Shown here: positions 14,099 through 21,634 of the stretch, piece by piece | Layout of the letters: every line of letters starts with the position of its first letter | How positions within the stretch are numbered: the first letter of the stretch is position 1 | DNA from: a virus | Length of the DNA stretch: 24,346 bases | IMG/VR virus record: IMGVR_UViG_3300010233_000239 | Location: 1 to 24,346 of that record | Reading direction: 5' to 3' (one strand) | Made by a program: the position numbers and the translations under genes | The notes under the pieces: model-generated | What the model saw: the letters and a program-made list of their open reading frames with translations, nothing else | Told to the model about the DNA's origin: nothing | The model's database searches: none

Positions 14099-14926
14099 TT
14101 ATTTTACTAGCGCGAGCCCCTGAGCAATTTCATTAAACGCCACCGCATAATCACTAATTTTGTTAAACTTTTTAGCCGCATAAAGTGATTGCAATTGACT
14201 ATTCAATGCATCACTCCAAGATTTAACTGAACTCGGCGATAGATTATATTTAGCCAAAGTTGCTTGGTTATTTTGTTTGATGGTTTTCATTACATCGTTG
14301 AGAGTCGTTAACGCTCCGGCGCTAATTGAACTAGCGATACCGGCATAATTATTAGCTAATGCACTCGCAACCGCTACTTTGTTAGGGATTGTTAATGACT
14401 CAAATTGATTATATGCAATACCAGCTAATTGGAATTGACCATCGGGAATATCAGGTGGCGCAGGAGGAGTTGGATCAGGAGTAGGATTAGGCGGCACAGT
14501 CCCATTAATATCAACTTCTTTTACGTCTGCTCCTAACGGGACTTGAGTAGACCACAAAATATAATTATTGACAACTGAGCCGGCATAATATACGTAATAC
14601 TTTGTGGAGCCCTGCGAAGGAACAAATAGAACAGTATTACCACTCACTCGCATTGGAACAGCACCAGCATTAACTTCAACTACTTGCCATTGCCATTGCG
14701 GAGTGCGAGCAAACCAAGATAGATTCGATGCGGTCGCTGTAAACTCAACGAATTTCGCCACATTTGCAGTAGACGGACCATCAACAGTTACTTGTAAAGT
14801 GCGCGGAATAGAAGTGAAGTGACTATATGCGGCAATGCCGGTTACAAACGATGCCGCGCTGAGCGCGAGCGTATACAGTGTCGCTTTAGTAAATAAAGCT
14901 GACAGATTAACTTTTGGTAAATTCAT
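14099..14926 (-). CDS. Membrane-anchored protein with Ig-like domain, proline-rich linker and helical C-terminus
   Basis: A 275-residue protein. Residues 14-35 form a hydrophobic anchor or signal (LYTLALSAASFVTGIAAY). Residues 40-140 look like a beta-sandwich of the Ig/PKD type (QVTVDGPSTANVAKFVEFTA, then WQWQVVEVNAG). Residues 146-163 are a proline-, threonine- and aspartate-rich linker (PPNPTPDPTPPAPPDIPDG). The last 100 residues are alanine-rich helices. This arrangement suits a periplasmic or surface-exposed protein or virion accessory. AGGAT lies about eight bases before the ATG. It sits between the cysteine peptidase and a small coiled-coil membrane protein. No specific family is recognised. 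Confidence 0.75.
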   Translation of the reverse strand: MNLPKVNLSALFTKATLYTLALSAASFVTGIAAYSHFTSIPRTLQVTVDGPSTANVAKFVEFTATASNLSWFARTPQWQWQVVEVNAGAVPMRVSGNTVLFVPSQGSTKYYVYYAGSVVNNYILWSTQVPLGADVKEVDINGTVPPNPTPDPTPPAPPDIPDGQFQLAGIAYNQFESLTIPNKVAVASALANNYAGIASSISAGALTTLNDVMKTIKQNNQATLAKYNLSPSSVKSWSDALNSQLQSLYAAKKFNKISDYAVAFNEIAQGLALVK

Positions 14927-14928
14927 TT

Positions 14929-15237
14929 TTATAATCCTATGGAGTGCTTTAACTGATCTATATTAATAGAACCGTTGAAAATTCTGATCAACGCAGTAAT
15001 GATAAATATCACGAATAGATACTTAGTTTGATTGCGCGAGCGTTTATCCTCTACTTGCATTTGTTGCATCATTTGCTGCAAGTAATTAAGTCGCTGGGTA
15101 TTCAATTCCATATTTTGCGTCAATAGAGCAATTGACCAGAGCCCAGGATATTTACCTTCATAAACAATTTCTTCAAGGGTAGACACCTTATCTTCTAAAG
15201 CATCTACCCTCAAAGTGGTTTCTGTTACAGCGGGCAT
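14929..15237 (-). CDS. Small coiled-coil protein with C-terminal membrane segment (102 aa)
   Basis: The coding region starts at the ATG at 15237, which overlaps the upstream stop codon as TAATG. A longer reading starting at 15396 lies inside the upstream gene in another frame and is rejected. The N-terminal part has heptad-like LRVDALEDKVSTLEEIV, the middle is glutamine- and methionine-rich (LQQMMQQMQ), then basic residues precede the membrane segment YLFVIFIITALIRIF (about 74-88). A tail-anchored topology, as in some spanin- or holin-associated proteins, is possible, but no lysis enzyme is next to it. No family is recognised. Confidence 0.72.
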   Translation of the reverse strand: MPAVTETTLRVDALEDKVSTLEEIVYEGKYPGLWSIALLTQNMELNTQRLNYLQQMMQQMQVEDKRSRNQTKYLFVIFIITALIRIFNGSINIDQLKHSIGL

Positions 15238-15827
15238 TAGTCTGTCTTTGCTTGGTATTGAGTAACAAGAGCTGTTGGAGCACCTTGCATATATGTAAGA
15301 CGACCAGGGTGAGCGTATGTGCCAGTATTTGTATCGGTTTTGAACAAATCTCGTGAGGACTGAGCGTTTACTGGTTGACCAGTCTGGTAATACCAACCAC
15401 CAGTTGTTCGTTTGAGCCAGCTATTTCGATAGGGATTGCTAATATCTTGAGATTTAACGTTGTACGACATACCCGGACTATTGAGTAAGGTATTGGCGAT
15501 ACCGGCGATCTGCGAAGTAAAACCAACCATGATATACTTACCAGCAACCATTGTGGCAAATGTACCTGCGTTAATTGCTTTCGCTACGCCATTTACTGTA
15601 TTGGAAGGAATTAGCTGAGGCTTGTTATCGTTGTAGCCGTTATGGATACCCAAATAAGGATAACCAAAGTCCGTATCAAAAATACGACTATTTTGGCGAG
15701 ATGCGGCACTAACACCTAGAACAGCTCCGCCGTTGTTAACAGTGCCTTTATTGACGTTAGCCTTATAGGTGATCTGATCCGAACCATAATATCCGGGGAA
15801 AGCTGATGCTGGGTTATTAGCAGGCAT
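15237..15827 (-). CDS. Glycine- and asparagine-rich protein, possibly virion-associated (196 aa)
   Basis: Not recognised. The protein starts MPANNPASAFPGYYGSDQ, is rich in glycine, asparagine and tyrosine, has almost no cysteine, and contains a moderately hydrophobic stretch (AGKYIMVGFTSQIAGIANTLL, about 98-118) that may be a buried or membrane segment. The C-terminal third (WYYQTGQPVNAQS to the end) is polar. CGGAG lies nine bases before the ATG. It heads the four-gene block 15827-13159 and follows a 50-base gap, so it may be the first gene of a transcript. A structural role is inferred only from composition and neighbours. Confidence 0.72.
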   Translation of the reverse strand: MPANNPASAFPGYYGSDQITYKANVNKGTVNNGGAVLGVSAASRQNSRIFDTDFGYPYLGIHNGYNDNKPQLIPSNTVNGVAKAINAGTFATMVAGKYIMVGFTSQIAGIANTLLNSPGMSYNVKSQDISNPYRNSWLKRTTGGWYYQTGQPVNAQSSRDLFKTDTNTGTYAHPGRLTYMQGAPTALVTQYQAKTD

Positions 15828-15877
15828 TTTCGTAGACTCCGCGATTCACTGACAAATCATAAATCCTAAATTGATTC

Positions 15878-16357
15878 CTATCCGTTAATGATACCCCGAA
15901 CGAATAATTTATATGGCAAACAACTCCTACTAGATGTGTATTCGCGAGATAACGAAAAACCATTTGTTTGGAAATGTGAAATCATTGGATTATTATCGCT
16001 AGCGCAGGTGCCGAAAATATAACTGTCTTCGACGCATTTTAAAGCGTAATTGATTATTTTTCTCGCCCATTCTTTTCCGCGATAGGCTTCCTTTAAATAT
16101 AACCACCCAAATTCAAATTTATAATTCTCACTATTATCATGAAACACTTTATTTTTATAGGTTTCACTAGGTATTTTTATACCACATGTTCCAACAATAA
16201 TCTCGTTATCTTCTAACCAAACTAGTCTTTTTGCTCGCCTAATCCGCCTTTTTAAATATCGTTTTTCTACGTTATTACTTTCCAAAACTACGTCATAAAA
16301 TTTTTGTAAATCTGTTGCAGATAAAGTCTTTATATCATCTATGACTTTAATTTCCAT
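15878..16357 (-). CDS. GNAT-family N-acetyltransferase
   Basis: A 159-residue protein with the GNAT fold pattern: IIVGTCGIKI (strand region 53-62), FGWLYLKEAYRGKEWARKII (83-102) containing the acetyl-CoA loop in the form YRGKEWA instead of the usual RxxGxG/A, and a later NPMISHFQTNGF (about 123-134) typical of the last helix of the family. It transfers an acetyl group from acetyl-CoA to an unknown amine; tRNA, small molecules and proteins are all possible. The N-terminal half is unusually basic (KRYLKRRIRRAKR). It overlaps the upstream gene by 19 bases. The degenerate glycine loop lowers certainty about activity. Confidence 0.82.
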   Translation of the reverse strand: MEIKVIDDIKTLSATDLQKFYDVVLESNNVEKRYLKRRIRRAKRLVWLEDNEIIVGTCGIKIPSETYKNKVFHDNSENYKFEFGWLYLKEAYRGKEWARKIINYALKCVEDSYIFGTCASDNNPMISHFQTNGFSLSREYTSSRSCLPYKLFVRGIING

Positions 16358-16893
16358 ATTAACTTACCACCAAGTTCTTTTTTAACTTTTTCATATTTAG
16401 TTAATAATATCTTTAACTCTTCGTTGGTTTTGGGTTGTCGAGTTTCATATGATCCATTAGGCAAAACGTACAATAGATAGGGATCGCCATTATGATCTAA
16501 CTCTAATTTATGTTTTTTTAGTGATAGTAAAATATCTTTAGAGACTTTAAGATTGTTATTGCAATTAAGTTTCTTTTCTATGATTGCTTTGACTTTGACC
16601 GTTGTAAAACCTTTTCCTATAGCAATACGAAATCGATATGGACTGAGAACTGTCAATACTTCTACTCCGCTAATTTTGTCTAATTCAACAGCAAGTTCTT
16701 TAGTAATATAAAAATTACAATGCCCCAACCATATATTCATTCGGGAACTTTGACGGGAAGAAATTCTACCAACGGAAATATAACCAACTCCCTCAATATT
16801 TTGAACGGGATAAGCTCTTCCTTCTGATTCTTCTTCTTCAGATTCCACTTCCATATGTGGTTCAATCCATTTTTCCCAAATAATTTTTCTCAT
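16339..16893 (-). CDS. Hypothetical protein (184 aa)
   Basis: Not recognised. The N-terminal region has an acidic run (VESEEEESEG, about 17-26), followed by an alternating strand-like section (GVGYISVGRISSRQSSRMNI) and a lysine-rich C-terminal half. No signal peptide, membrane segment or metal motif is seen. GAGGG lies six bases before the ATG at 16893, which overlaps the upstream stop as ATGA. It may be a DNA- or RNA-associated protein, but nothing specific supports that. Confidence 0.75.
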   Translation of the reverse strand: MRKIIWEKWIEPHMEVESEEEESEGRAYPVQNIEGVGYISVGRISSRQSSRMNIWLGHCNFYITKELAVELDKISGVEVLTVLSPYRFRIAIGKGFTTVKVKAIIEKKLNCNNNLKVSKDILLSLKKHKLELDHNGDPYLLYVLPNGSYETRQPKTNEELKILLTKYEKVKKELGGKLIWKLKS

Positions 16894-17231
16894 GATTTGC
16901 CCTCATTTACATTATTTTTAATATGATTAATAACACGAGATGGTTTAATTAAAGGACCATGATCAATAATAGGTGTTGGTAATCTGTTTTTTTGAAAAGC
17001 AGCCATACTATTTATAATATATTGACCCTGCTCGACCCAATTTTCCCTTTTAGACCAAACTGAGATTGATCCCGTAATACCCGCATACATACTAGGATGG
17101 TTATCCAGTAATGCATTAATCATCAACAATAATGTTTTAGGATCATCATTCGGTGACAAACCTACTTTAACAACAAAATTGCCATCAGTTACTTCTATAT
17201 TGATAAAGGTTTTTTGCTTTTTTTTGAACAT
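16890..17231 (-). CDS. Hypothetical protein (113 aa)
   Basis: Not recognised. After a lysine-rich start (MFKKKQKTF) it has strands and a helix (VVKVGLSPNDDPKTLLLMINALL) and a short SISVWSKRENW segment. It is soluble. AAAGGG lies six bases before the ATG. The second to fourth codons contain a run of nine adenines, a possible slippage site, though the frame is intact as read. It is coupled to the next gene by ATGA. Confidence 0.75.
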   Translation of the reverse strand: MFKKKQKTFINIEVTDGNFVVKVGLSPNDDPKTLLLMINALLDNHPSMYAGITGSISVWSKRENWVEQGQYIINSMAAFQKNRLPTPIIDHGPLIKPSRVINHIKNNVNEGKS

Positions 17232-17232
17232 A

Positions 17233-17595
17233 TCATACCCTTTGGGTTGCTGTGTATCTAATTAATGCTTGACATTCCGGATTAAGTTCTGATAAATCAT
17301 TTATTTTCATCCATTTGCCTAATATGGTTTCCGGTATATCGTCAAAACAGACCATATAAACTATAGTAAGCTTTTTTTCTCCGTCTATAACGTGTTCGTA
17401 TGTACCAACTTGTTTATAGTAGATCTGCCAATCTTTGATTCCCAGCATATTATATGTGATGTGCCTGACAGTATCAAGCGAATTAGGGCTTTCGTCGGTC
17501 AACTCTATACTTGGCAACGAGTCGTCGAACGTTAATACGTAGCCGCCTAATTTATCCGAATAAGCAAAAGCACACAGCGCCGCAACAACTTTCAT
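17233..17595 (-). CDS. Nudix-like protein with a degenerate catalytic box (120 aa)
   Basis: The 120-residue protein has the strand-helix pattern of a small Nudix hydrolase: VVAALCAFAYSDKLGGYVLTF at the start, a helix (SPNSLDTVRHITYNMLGI, about 37-54) where the Nudix box should be, then strands ending in a KWMKINDLSEL segment. The expected GX5EX7REUXEEXGU residues are mostly missing: the REXXEE glutamates are absent, with HITYNML in their place. It is therefore either an inactive Nudix fold or unrelated. AAGGA lies six bases before the ATG at 17595. The assignment is an inference from pattern only. Confidence 0.5.
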   Translation of the reverse strand: MKVVAALCAFAYSDKLGGYVLTFDDSLPSIELTDESPNSLDTVRHITYNMLGIKDWQIYYKQVGTYEHVIDGEKKLTIVYMVCFDDIPETILGKWMKINDLSELNPECQALIRYTATQRV

Positions 17596-18011
17596 AGTTT
17601 ATCCTTTGTAGAGGCTACGCCATCAGACTGATATTTTCTTCGCATAAGATCTAATATAAAAACCATTATAATAACGCCTAATACGGCATAATTATTGCGT
17701 AGCGAAAGCAAAAATACCTTAACGGGCGGTGCCCACACTTTATCTAAAGTTTGGTCGACATTGTCTAATAGAAATTGTAAAGTTCCCCAAGTACCACCAC
17801 CGGCAGATACCGCCAATGTTAGTACTCGGTATAACTCTTCTGGATTGATATGATTGTAAACTGATCCTGTCACCGGACCTAAAAATCTATAGGCACTAAC
17901 AACGATATATTTTATAATTTGATATGTGTTGTAGCATAGATTTTTAATCAACTTAATTTCGGCTTTAATAAGCTGCCAAAAAAAGTTTTTCGGTGTGACA
18001 GCCTTAGTCAT
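17592..18011 (-). CDS. Small membrane protein with one or two membrane segments (139 aa)
   Basis: The start is the ATG at 18011, overlapping the sigma-like gene's stop as ATGA; a longer reading from 18125 lies inside that gene and is rejected. The protein has an amphipathic basic N-terminus, a hydrophobic middle (LTLAVSAGGGTWGTLQFLL, about 64-82) and a strong membrane segment near the end (YAVLGVIIMVFILDLM, about 109-124) followed by RRKYQ. A holin-like role is possible, but no endolysin is next to it. No family is recognised. Confidence 0.75.
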   Translation of the reverse strand: MTKAVTPKNFFWQLIKAEIKLIKNLCYNTYQIIKYIVVSAYRFLGPVTGSVYNHINPEELYRVLTLAVSAGGGTWGTLQFLLDNVDQTLDKVWAPPVKVFLLSLRNNYAVLGVIIMVFILDLMRRKYQSDGVASTKDKL

Positions 18012-18559
18012 TGGACTAACATTTGCATTTTTTGAATTGCTTTTTGCAGATGTAGGTTGACATTCTGATGGGTCTTGCCCGTCATTTCCGCTACCTGATT
18101 GTCTGTTTTGCCCTGCAAGAACCAATTGACATGCTCCATCTGAGTTTCTGTTAACCCGGCATTGTTTTTTAAGAATTCGACTGCATTTTTAGCGTCTAGG
18201 GTTTCATGTGGTTTTTTAAAACGTTGGCGTAGATCTTTATGGGTATAAAATTTTTCTAATTTAGAGTTACCTTCACTGATATTGCTAATTGTATTAGTGA
18301 ACATTGTCCTATTTTTAAATCGCATCTCTCTTACAAAGTACGCTTGAATTCGCCTAATACATACAAAAATTCTATATTTTCGTAGTGTTTTTCCCTTATT
18401 AGGATCATAAGTCATATCTGACATAACTAATCCATTGATAATCTCTCCAAGCAATTCATCGTGATTAAATTTGAATGGTCGATTTATATTAGCTCTTTTA
18501 TACCGCGATAACACCTTATTTGCAATATTAGTATATTCTGATAAAGATAAAAGTTCCAA
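18008..18559 (-). CDS. Sigma-70-like RNA polymerase sigma factor
   Basis: A 183-residue protein with two sigma-like parts. Residues 33-80 (NHDELLGEIINGLVMSDMTYDPNKG, then LRKYRIFVCIRRIQAYFVRE) resemble region 2, which binds core polymerase and melts the -10 element. Residues 135-180 (GLTETQMEHVNWFLQGKTD, then VAEMTGKTHQNVNLHLQKAI) form a region 4 helix-turn-helix for -35 recognition. It is as short as ECF or phage late sigma factors. The start is taken as the TTG at 18559, directly after the guaC stop, with AGGAG six bases upstream; a reading from 18652 would overlap guaC by 92 bases. It probably redirects polymerase to a subset of viral promoters. Confidence 0.78.
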   Translation of the reverse strand: MELLSLSEYTNIANKVLSRYKRANINRPFKFNHDELLGEIINGLVMSDMTYDPNKGKTLRKYRIFVCIRRIQAYFVREMRFKNRTMFTNTISNISEGNSKLEKFYTHKDLRQRFKKPHETLDAKNAVEFLKNNAGLTETQMEHVNWFLQGKTDNQVAEMTGKTHQNVNLHLQKAIQKMQMLVQ

Positions 18560-18560
18560 T

Positions 18561-19634
18561 TTAAACTCCTGAAGTTTTCGCAAAAACAGCCGCGCGAGGA
18601 AAATGCTTAATCTTATCGCAGCCGATATAACTGCCGCAACTGCGTAACCCACCTAGAATTTCTCTCACTACGTTATCGACTGGTCCCTTATATGTTACTA
18701 AAGTTGATACACCCTCACTGGCTCGGTATTCTTTTTCCGCGCCGCCGAATTGAGCCATTGCCTCATGAGAAGACATACCGAAGAATTTTAGTTGTTTAAC
18801 AGTTTGATAGGCTCGCGACGATATGAACATTGAATCACTATAATGATTAATCCATTCTGTGTGTTCTACCCATTCGCCCTCATTCTCATCTACTCCCGCT
18901 AACATTCCCCCCAACATAACAAAATCTGCGCCAGCACAGAAAGCTTTAGCAATATCGCCGGGAGTTCTACATCCACCATCAGCTACAATATGACCGTTCA
19001 ATCCGTGAGCGGCGTTAGTACATTCAATAATAGCGGACAACATAGGATAGCCAACTCCGGTTACCTTACGAGTTTCACAAACACTTCCCGGACCAATACC
19101 TACTTTTACTATATCTGCACCGGCTAAGATTAATTCCTGTGTCATTTCCGGCGTTGTTACATTGCCCGCCATGATTAATACTTCTTCGCAAAATTCATTT
19201 CTAACACGTTTGATAAAATCAACAAAAGACGCTCGGTAACCATTGGCAACATCAACACAAACCATGAAGTTCGTATATGTTCCTTCTCTAAACAATCCTT
19301 TTAACTCTTCTAAATCGTCATTACTCTCGCCGATTGTGACAAAAAAATAATCGGATAGAGAAGGTTGATCCAGCCTATCCAATAAAACAGCATATAAATA
19401 GTATTTATGCAGTGCAGTGAGCATCTTATGTTTACTTAATGAGGTAGCCATTGCGATCGTACCAGTATTATACATATTGCTGGCGATAATCGGCACACAA
19501 GTAATTTCTCTCGCATAGTGAGGAAATTTAAAAGTTCGCTCTAATGAAACATCAGCACGACTATCTAGTGAGCTACGCTGAGGAACAATGAGTACGTCGT
19601 CGTAATTTAATTTTACATCCGGTAGGATAATCAT
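18561..19634 (-). CDS. guaC: GMP reductase
   Basis: A 357-residue member of the IMP dehydrogenase/GMP reductase family. It fits GMP reductase, which converts GMP to IMP and ammonia with NADPH: it has no CBS domain insert, and its length is close to the roughly 345 residues of known enzymes. The catalytic loop GPGSVCETR puts Cys186 and Thr188 at the same positions as in human [13 protein letters not shown] (285-293) and EYRASEG (302-308) match GMPR and differ from the IMP dehydrogenase flap. [24 protein letters not shown] at the start also matches. An insertion near 247-280 is longer than in the human enzyme. It starts at a TAATG junction with the acidic small gene. Guanine-nucleotide salvage toward adenine is the expected role. 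Confidence 0.93.
   Translation of the reverse strand: MIILPDVKLNYDDVLIVPQRSSLDSRADVSLERTFKFPHYAREITCVPIIASNMYNTGTIAMATSLSKHKMLTALHKYYLYAVLLDRLDQPSLSDYFFVTIGESNDDLEELKGLFREGTYTNFMVCVDVANGYRASFVDFIKRVRNEFCEEVLIMAGNVTTPEMTQELILAGADIVKVGIGPGSVCETRKVTGVGYPMLSAIIECTNAAHGLNGHIVADGGCRTPGDIAKAFCAGADFVMLGGMLAGVDENEGEWVEHTEWINHYSDSMFISSRAYQTVKQLKFFGMSSHEAMAQFGGAEKEYRASEGVSTLVTYKGPVDNVVREILGGLRSCGSYIGCDKIKHFPRAAVFAKTSGV
18566..18570 (-). promoter_or_regulatory. Strong ribosome binding site deciding a TTG start
   Basis: The minus strand reads AGGAG, TTTAAA, TTG. The site lies in the last codons of guaC, and the guaC stop lies between it and the TTG, indicating coupled translation of GMP reductase and the sigma-like factor. 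Confidence 0.7.
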
Positions 19635-19870
19635 TATTCTTCCTCTTCCTCTTCGTCTTCTACATAGTCATAATGATCTTTTGGCATATCTATTCCGTAA
19701 ACGTTTTTATATAGCTGTTTAATATCAGAAAAAAATTCTTCTTGCCTTTCGGAGTAGCCTTCCCAATTATCAACACCGGCAGCAAATAATTCTTCAAGTC
19801 GTAGTTGGTCTGAGGCTAACGTATAATATTCCTGTTTAGTCAAAACAATATCATTTCCTTTAATTCTCAT
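19634..19870 (-). CDS. Small acidic protein (78 aa)
   Basis: Not recognised. The protein is helical in the middle and ends in a very acidic tail of glutamates (after DYVED). GGAG lies seven bases before the ATG, inside the end of the upstream glycosyltransferase gene, which it overlaps by 11 bases. It precedes guaC in the same transcript. Acidic phage proteins of this size sometimes mimic DNA or bind basic host proteins, but no such evidence exists here. Confidence 0.75.
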   Translation of the reverse strand: MRIKGNDIVLTKQEYYTLASDQLRLEELFAAGVDNWEGYSERQEEFFSDIKQLYKNVYGIDMPKDHYDYVEDEEEEEE

Positions 19871-20960
19871 TTATAATCTCCATTAGTTTTTTAGCGGTGT
19901 TTTCCCAAGTAAACTGTTTAGCGTCTTCCGCGCCAATGTCGTTAACCATATTTGCGCCCGACTGTTTTTGTTGGTGAACATAACGCATATAGTTAATTAA
20001 CTGTTCATTTTCTGCGACACCGAATTTAGCCCAATTGCCTGCTCCGCCTTTAAACCACACTCCGTCGTAAGCTTCTTCCGTGTCTAACACGTCGATCAAC
20101 ATCGTATTGCCCACGGTACAAAATTCAGTATGCGCGGAATAATCAGTGGCGATTGCCAGTGTTCCGCATGCAAGTGTTTGTAATAAACCAAGGTTAAAAC
20201 CTTCCGCGTGCGATGGAAATACTCCACAATCGGCGTTAGCGATTAACTTAGCAACATCATTTTGTGAGGGCAGCCAATCATATAGGGTGATTCGGTCGGC
20301 TAATTTACTTGTCCTATATGCTTTCAACCATGAAGCCTTTTCTTGTGGAGCACGTTGATCCAATAGGCGATTATCCCACACCATATGTAATTCAACATTT
20401 TCTCCGTCGGCGAAAGCCGATTCAAAACACTCTAAAATAATGTCGTGTTTGCGCAGCTCCATCTTACCAACATTGATAAATACCGTAGAGTCGCGGAACT
20501 TGCGGGGAAAATTACCAGTCTTTAGACCGGGGTGAAAAACCTTATGATCAACACCTAGTCTTGCTACTTTTGCATTAATCTTATTCGCCAGACAAACTTG
20601 CCGCGCCCATTCACTACACACAATAACCATATCTTGGCTGCGTAAATGTGCTAACTCGCGCGGAGAAAATTGATCTAGCTCGAAAATGGTCCACCCAAAA
20701 CGGTTTCCCGCTCCTGCGTGTAATGCCATATCAAATGCGTGCCAGAGTCTAAGACTAGGTGCGCCGACGTTAAAACTTTCCGCATTTTTTAAAAGACTAA
20801 ATAGAAAATCATGATCTTCTGGTGAGGCTCCTAAACCATATTCATTAATAGGGAATAGATTAACCTTTACACCAAGATTAGTTAATGCTCGACAAGTTTC
20901 AAATGCTGTCAAACCATAGGATGTATCGTTCGGGAGGCATACATAATTAAGTTCTTTCAC
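19860..20960 (-). CDS. GT-B fold glycosyltransferase (GT4-like)
   Basis: A 366-residue glycosyltransferase of the GT-B fold. The C-terminal domain shows FINVGKMELRKHDIILECF (161-179), typical of the nucleotide-sugar domain, and SHAEGFNLGLLQTLACG (250-266), the family's donor-site motif. In the EX7E motif the first Glu is Glu253, but the second is Gln261, a substitution at a residue that usually contacts the donor. The N-terminal half has YGLTAFETCRAL, an acceptor-side glycine loop. Phage members often modify surface polysaccharide or DNA bases; the target here is unknown. The start is a GTG overlapping the upstream stop as GTGA, with AAGGA nine bases upstream. Confidence 0.9.
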   Translation of the reverse strand: MKELNYVCLPNDTSYGLTAFETCRALTNLGVKVNLFPINEYGLGASPEDHDFLFSLLKNAESFNVGAPSLRLWHAFDMALHAGAGNRFGWTIFELDQFSPRELAHLRSQDMVIVCSEWARQVCLANKINAKVARLGVDHKVFHPGLKTGNFPRKFRDSTVFINVGKMELRKHDIILECFESAFADGENVELHMVWDNRLLDQRAPQEKASWLKAYRTSKLADRITLYDWLPSQNDVAKLIANADCGVFPSHAEGFNLGLLQTLACGTLAIATDYSAHTEFCTVGNTMLIDVLDTEEAYDGVWFKGGAGNWAKFGVAENEQLINYMRYVHQQKQSGANMVNDIGAEDAKQFTWENTAKKLMEIINEN

Positions 20961-21397
20961 GGAGTGAATTCCTTCCAGTTATCGTCACGACTAAACCATC
21001 TAAAGCCTAAGACTTTTACTTTTTTACTTTCATGGTTTTCAACAGACCTATATGCGTCGGGAAATTTCGTCGCTCGTTCTTGTAATAGTTTCACTTGCGT
21101 GATGTTTGGCATTGTATTAAAAATTAATGCTACGGAATCACTATGGGCTTCACCATCAAAAATATCAGTATAATCTGGATCGTGTACGCCGTCCCAATCG
21201 TGTGAACCAACGATATTTTCAAAACTTGACGAACCGTATTTATCCACATCTCCGGTTTCATCTTTATATAACTGCGCTAACTTCTCCGCCGTAGTGGAAA
21301 AATATTCATTTTCAAGAACGCCAGTTAGGTATGCACCCATTTCGCGATTGAAATTTCCGGCGTATTTATTAGTGTCGATAACAAAAAGATATTCCAT
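20957..21397 (-). CDS. Hypothetical protein (146 aa)
   Basis: Not assigned a function. It begins MEYLFVIDTNKYAGNFNREM, a start that I believe recurs in phage hypothetical proteins, though I cannot name a family. The middle is acidic (VGSHDWDGVHDPDYTDIFDG) and the end has VKVLGFRWFSRDD. The protein is soluble, with no metal motif. It is coupled to the glycosyltransferase by GTGA and directly follows the zinc-ribbon gene. Confidence 0.78.
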   Translation of the reverse strand: MEYLFVIDTNKYAGNFNREMGAYLTGVLENEYFSTTAEKLAQLYKDETGDVDKYGSSSFENIVGSHDWDGVHDPDYTDIFDGEAHSDSVALIFNTMPNITQVKLLQERATKFPDAYRSVENHESKKVKVLGFRWFSRDDNWKEFTP

Positions 21398-21634
21398 TTA
21401 ATTTTCCTTCGGAAAAGCAATCTTAATAGCTTCTAGTCCTGGTAAATCACACAATTTTTTATAACATTTTAAACAAAGACAAAGTAACTCATCATTGATA
21501 GTATTATCAGTATCGGGATGAGAAAAATAGTCGACGCCGGCAGATTTATCACAAACATAACATGGATGAACTTTTGCGTACTTGCCGTTATCGCGAAAAT
21601 TTTCACTTTGTCGTTGACGTTGTTTTGGTGTCAT
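21398..21634 (-). CDS. Small zinc-ribbon-like protein (78 aa)
   Basis: A 78-residue basic protein with CYVC (25-28) and, about 25 residues later, CLKC (54-57), the four-cysteine pattern of a zinc ribbon. SHPDTDN between them resembles the middle of HNH-type folds, but the HNH histidines are not clear, so nuclease activity is not claimed. The N-terminus (PKQRQRQSENFRDNGKY) is basic and could bind nucleic acid. It ends next to the following start codon and overlaps the DUF5662-like gene by ATGA. Confidence 0.75.
   Translation of the reverse strand: MTPKQRQRQSENFRDNGKYAKVHPCYVCDKSAGVDYFSHPDTDNTINDELLCLCLKCYKKLCDLPGLEAIKIAFPKEN

Noticed and set aside
15237-15396. An N-terminal extension of the coiled-coil membrane gene
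   Set aside because: It overlaps the upstream gene in another frame by 160 bases; the TAATG-coupled ATG at 15237 explains the start better.
1-15827. Homology between the left-edge partial protein and the glycine-rich protein at 15237-15827
   Set aside because: Only a shared FPG and similar composition were seen, which is not enough.
18012-18125. An N-terminal extension of the membrane protein gene
   Set aside because: It lies inside the sigma-like gene; the ATGA junction at 18011 is the usual arrangement in this window.
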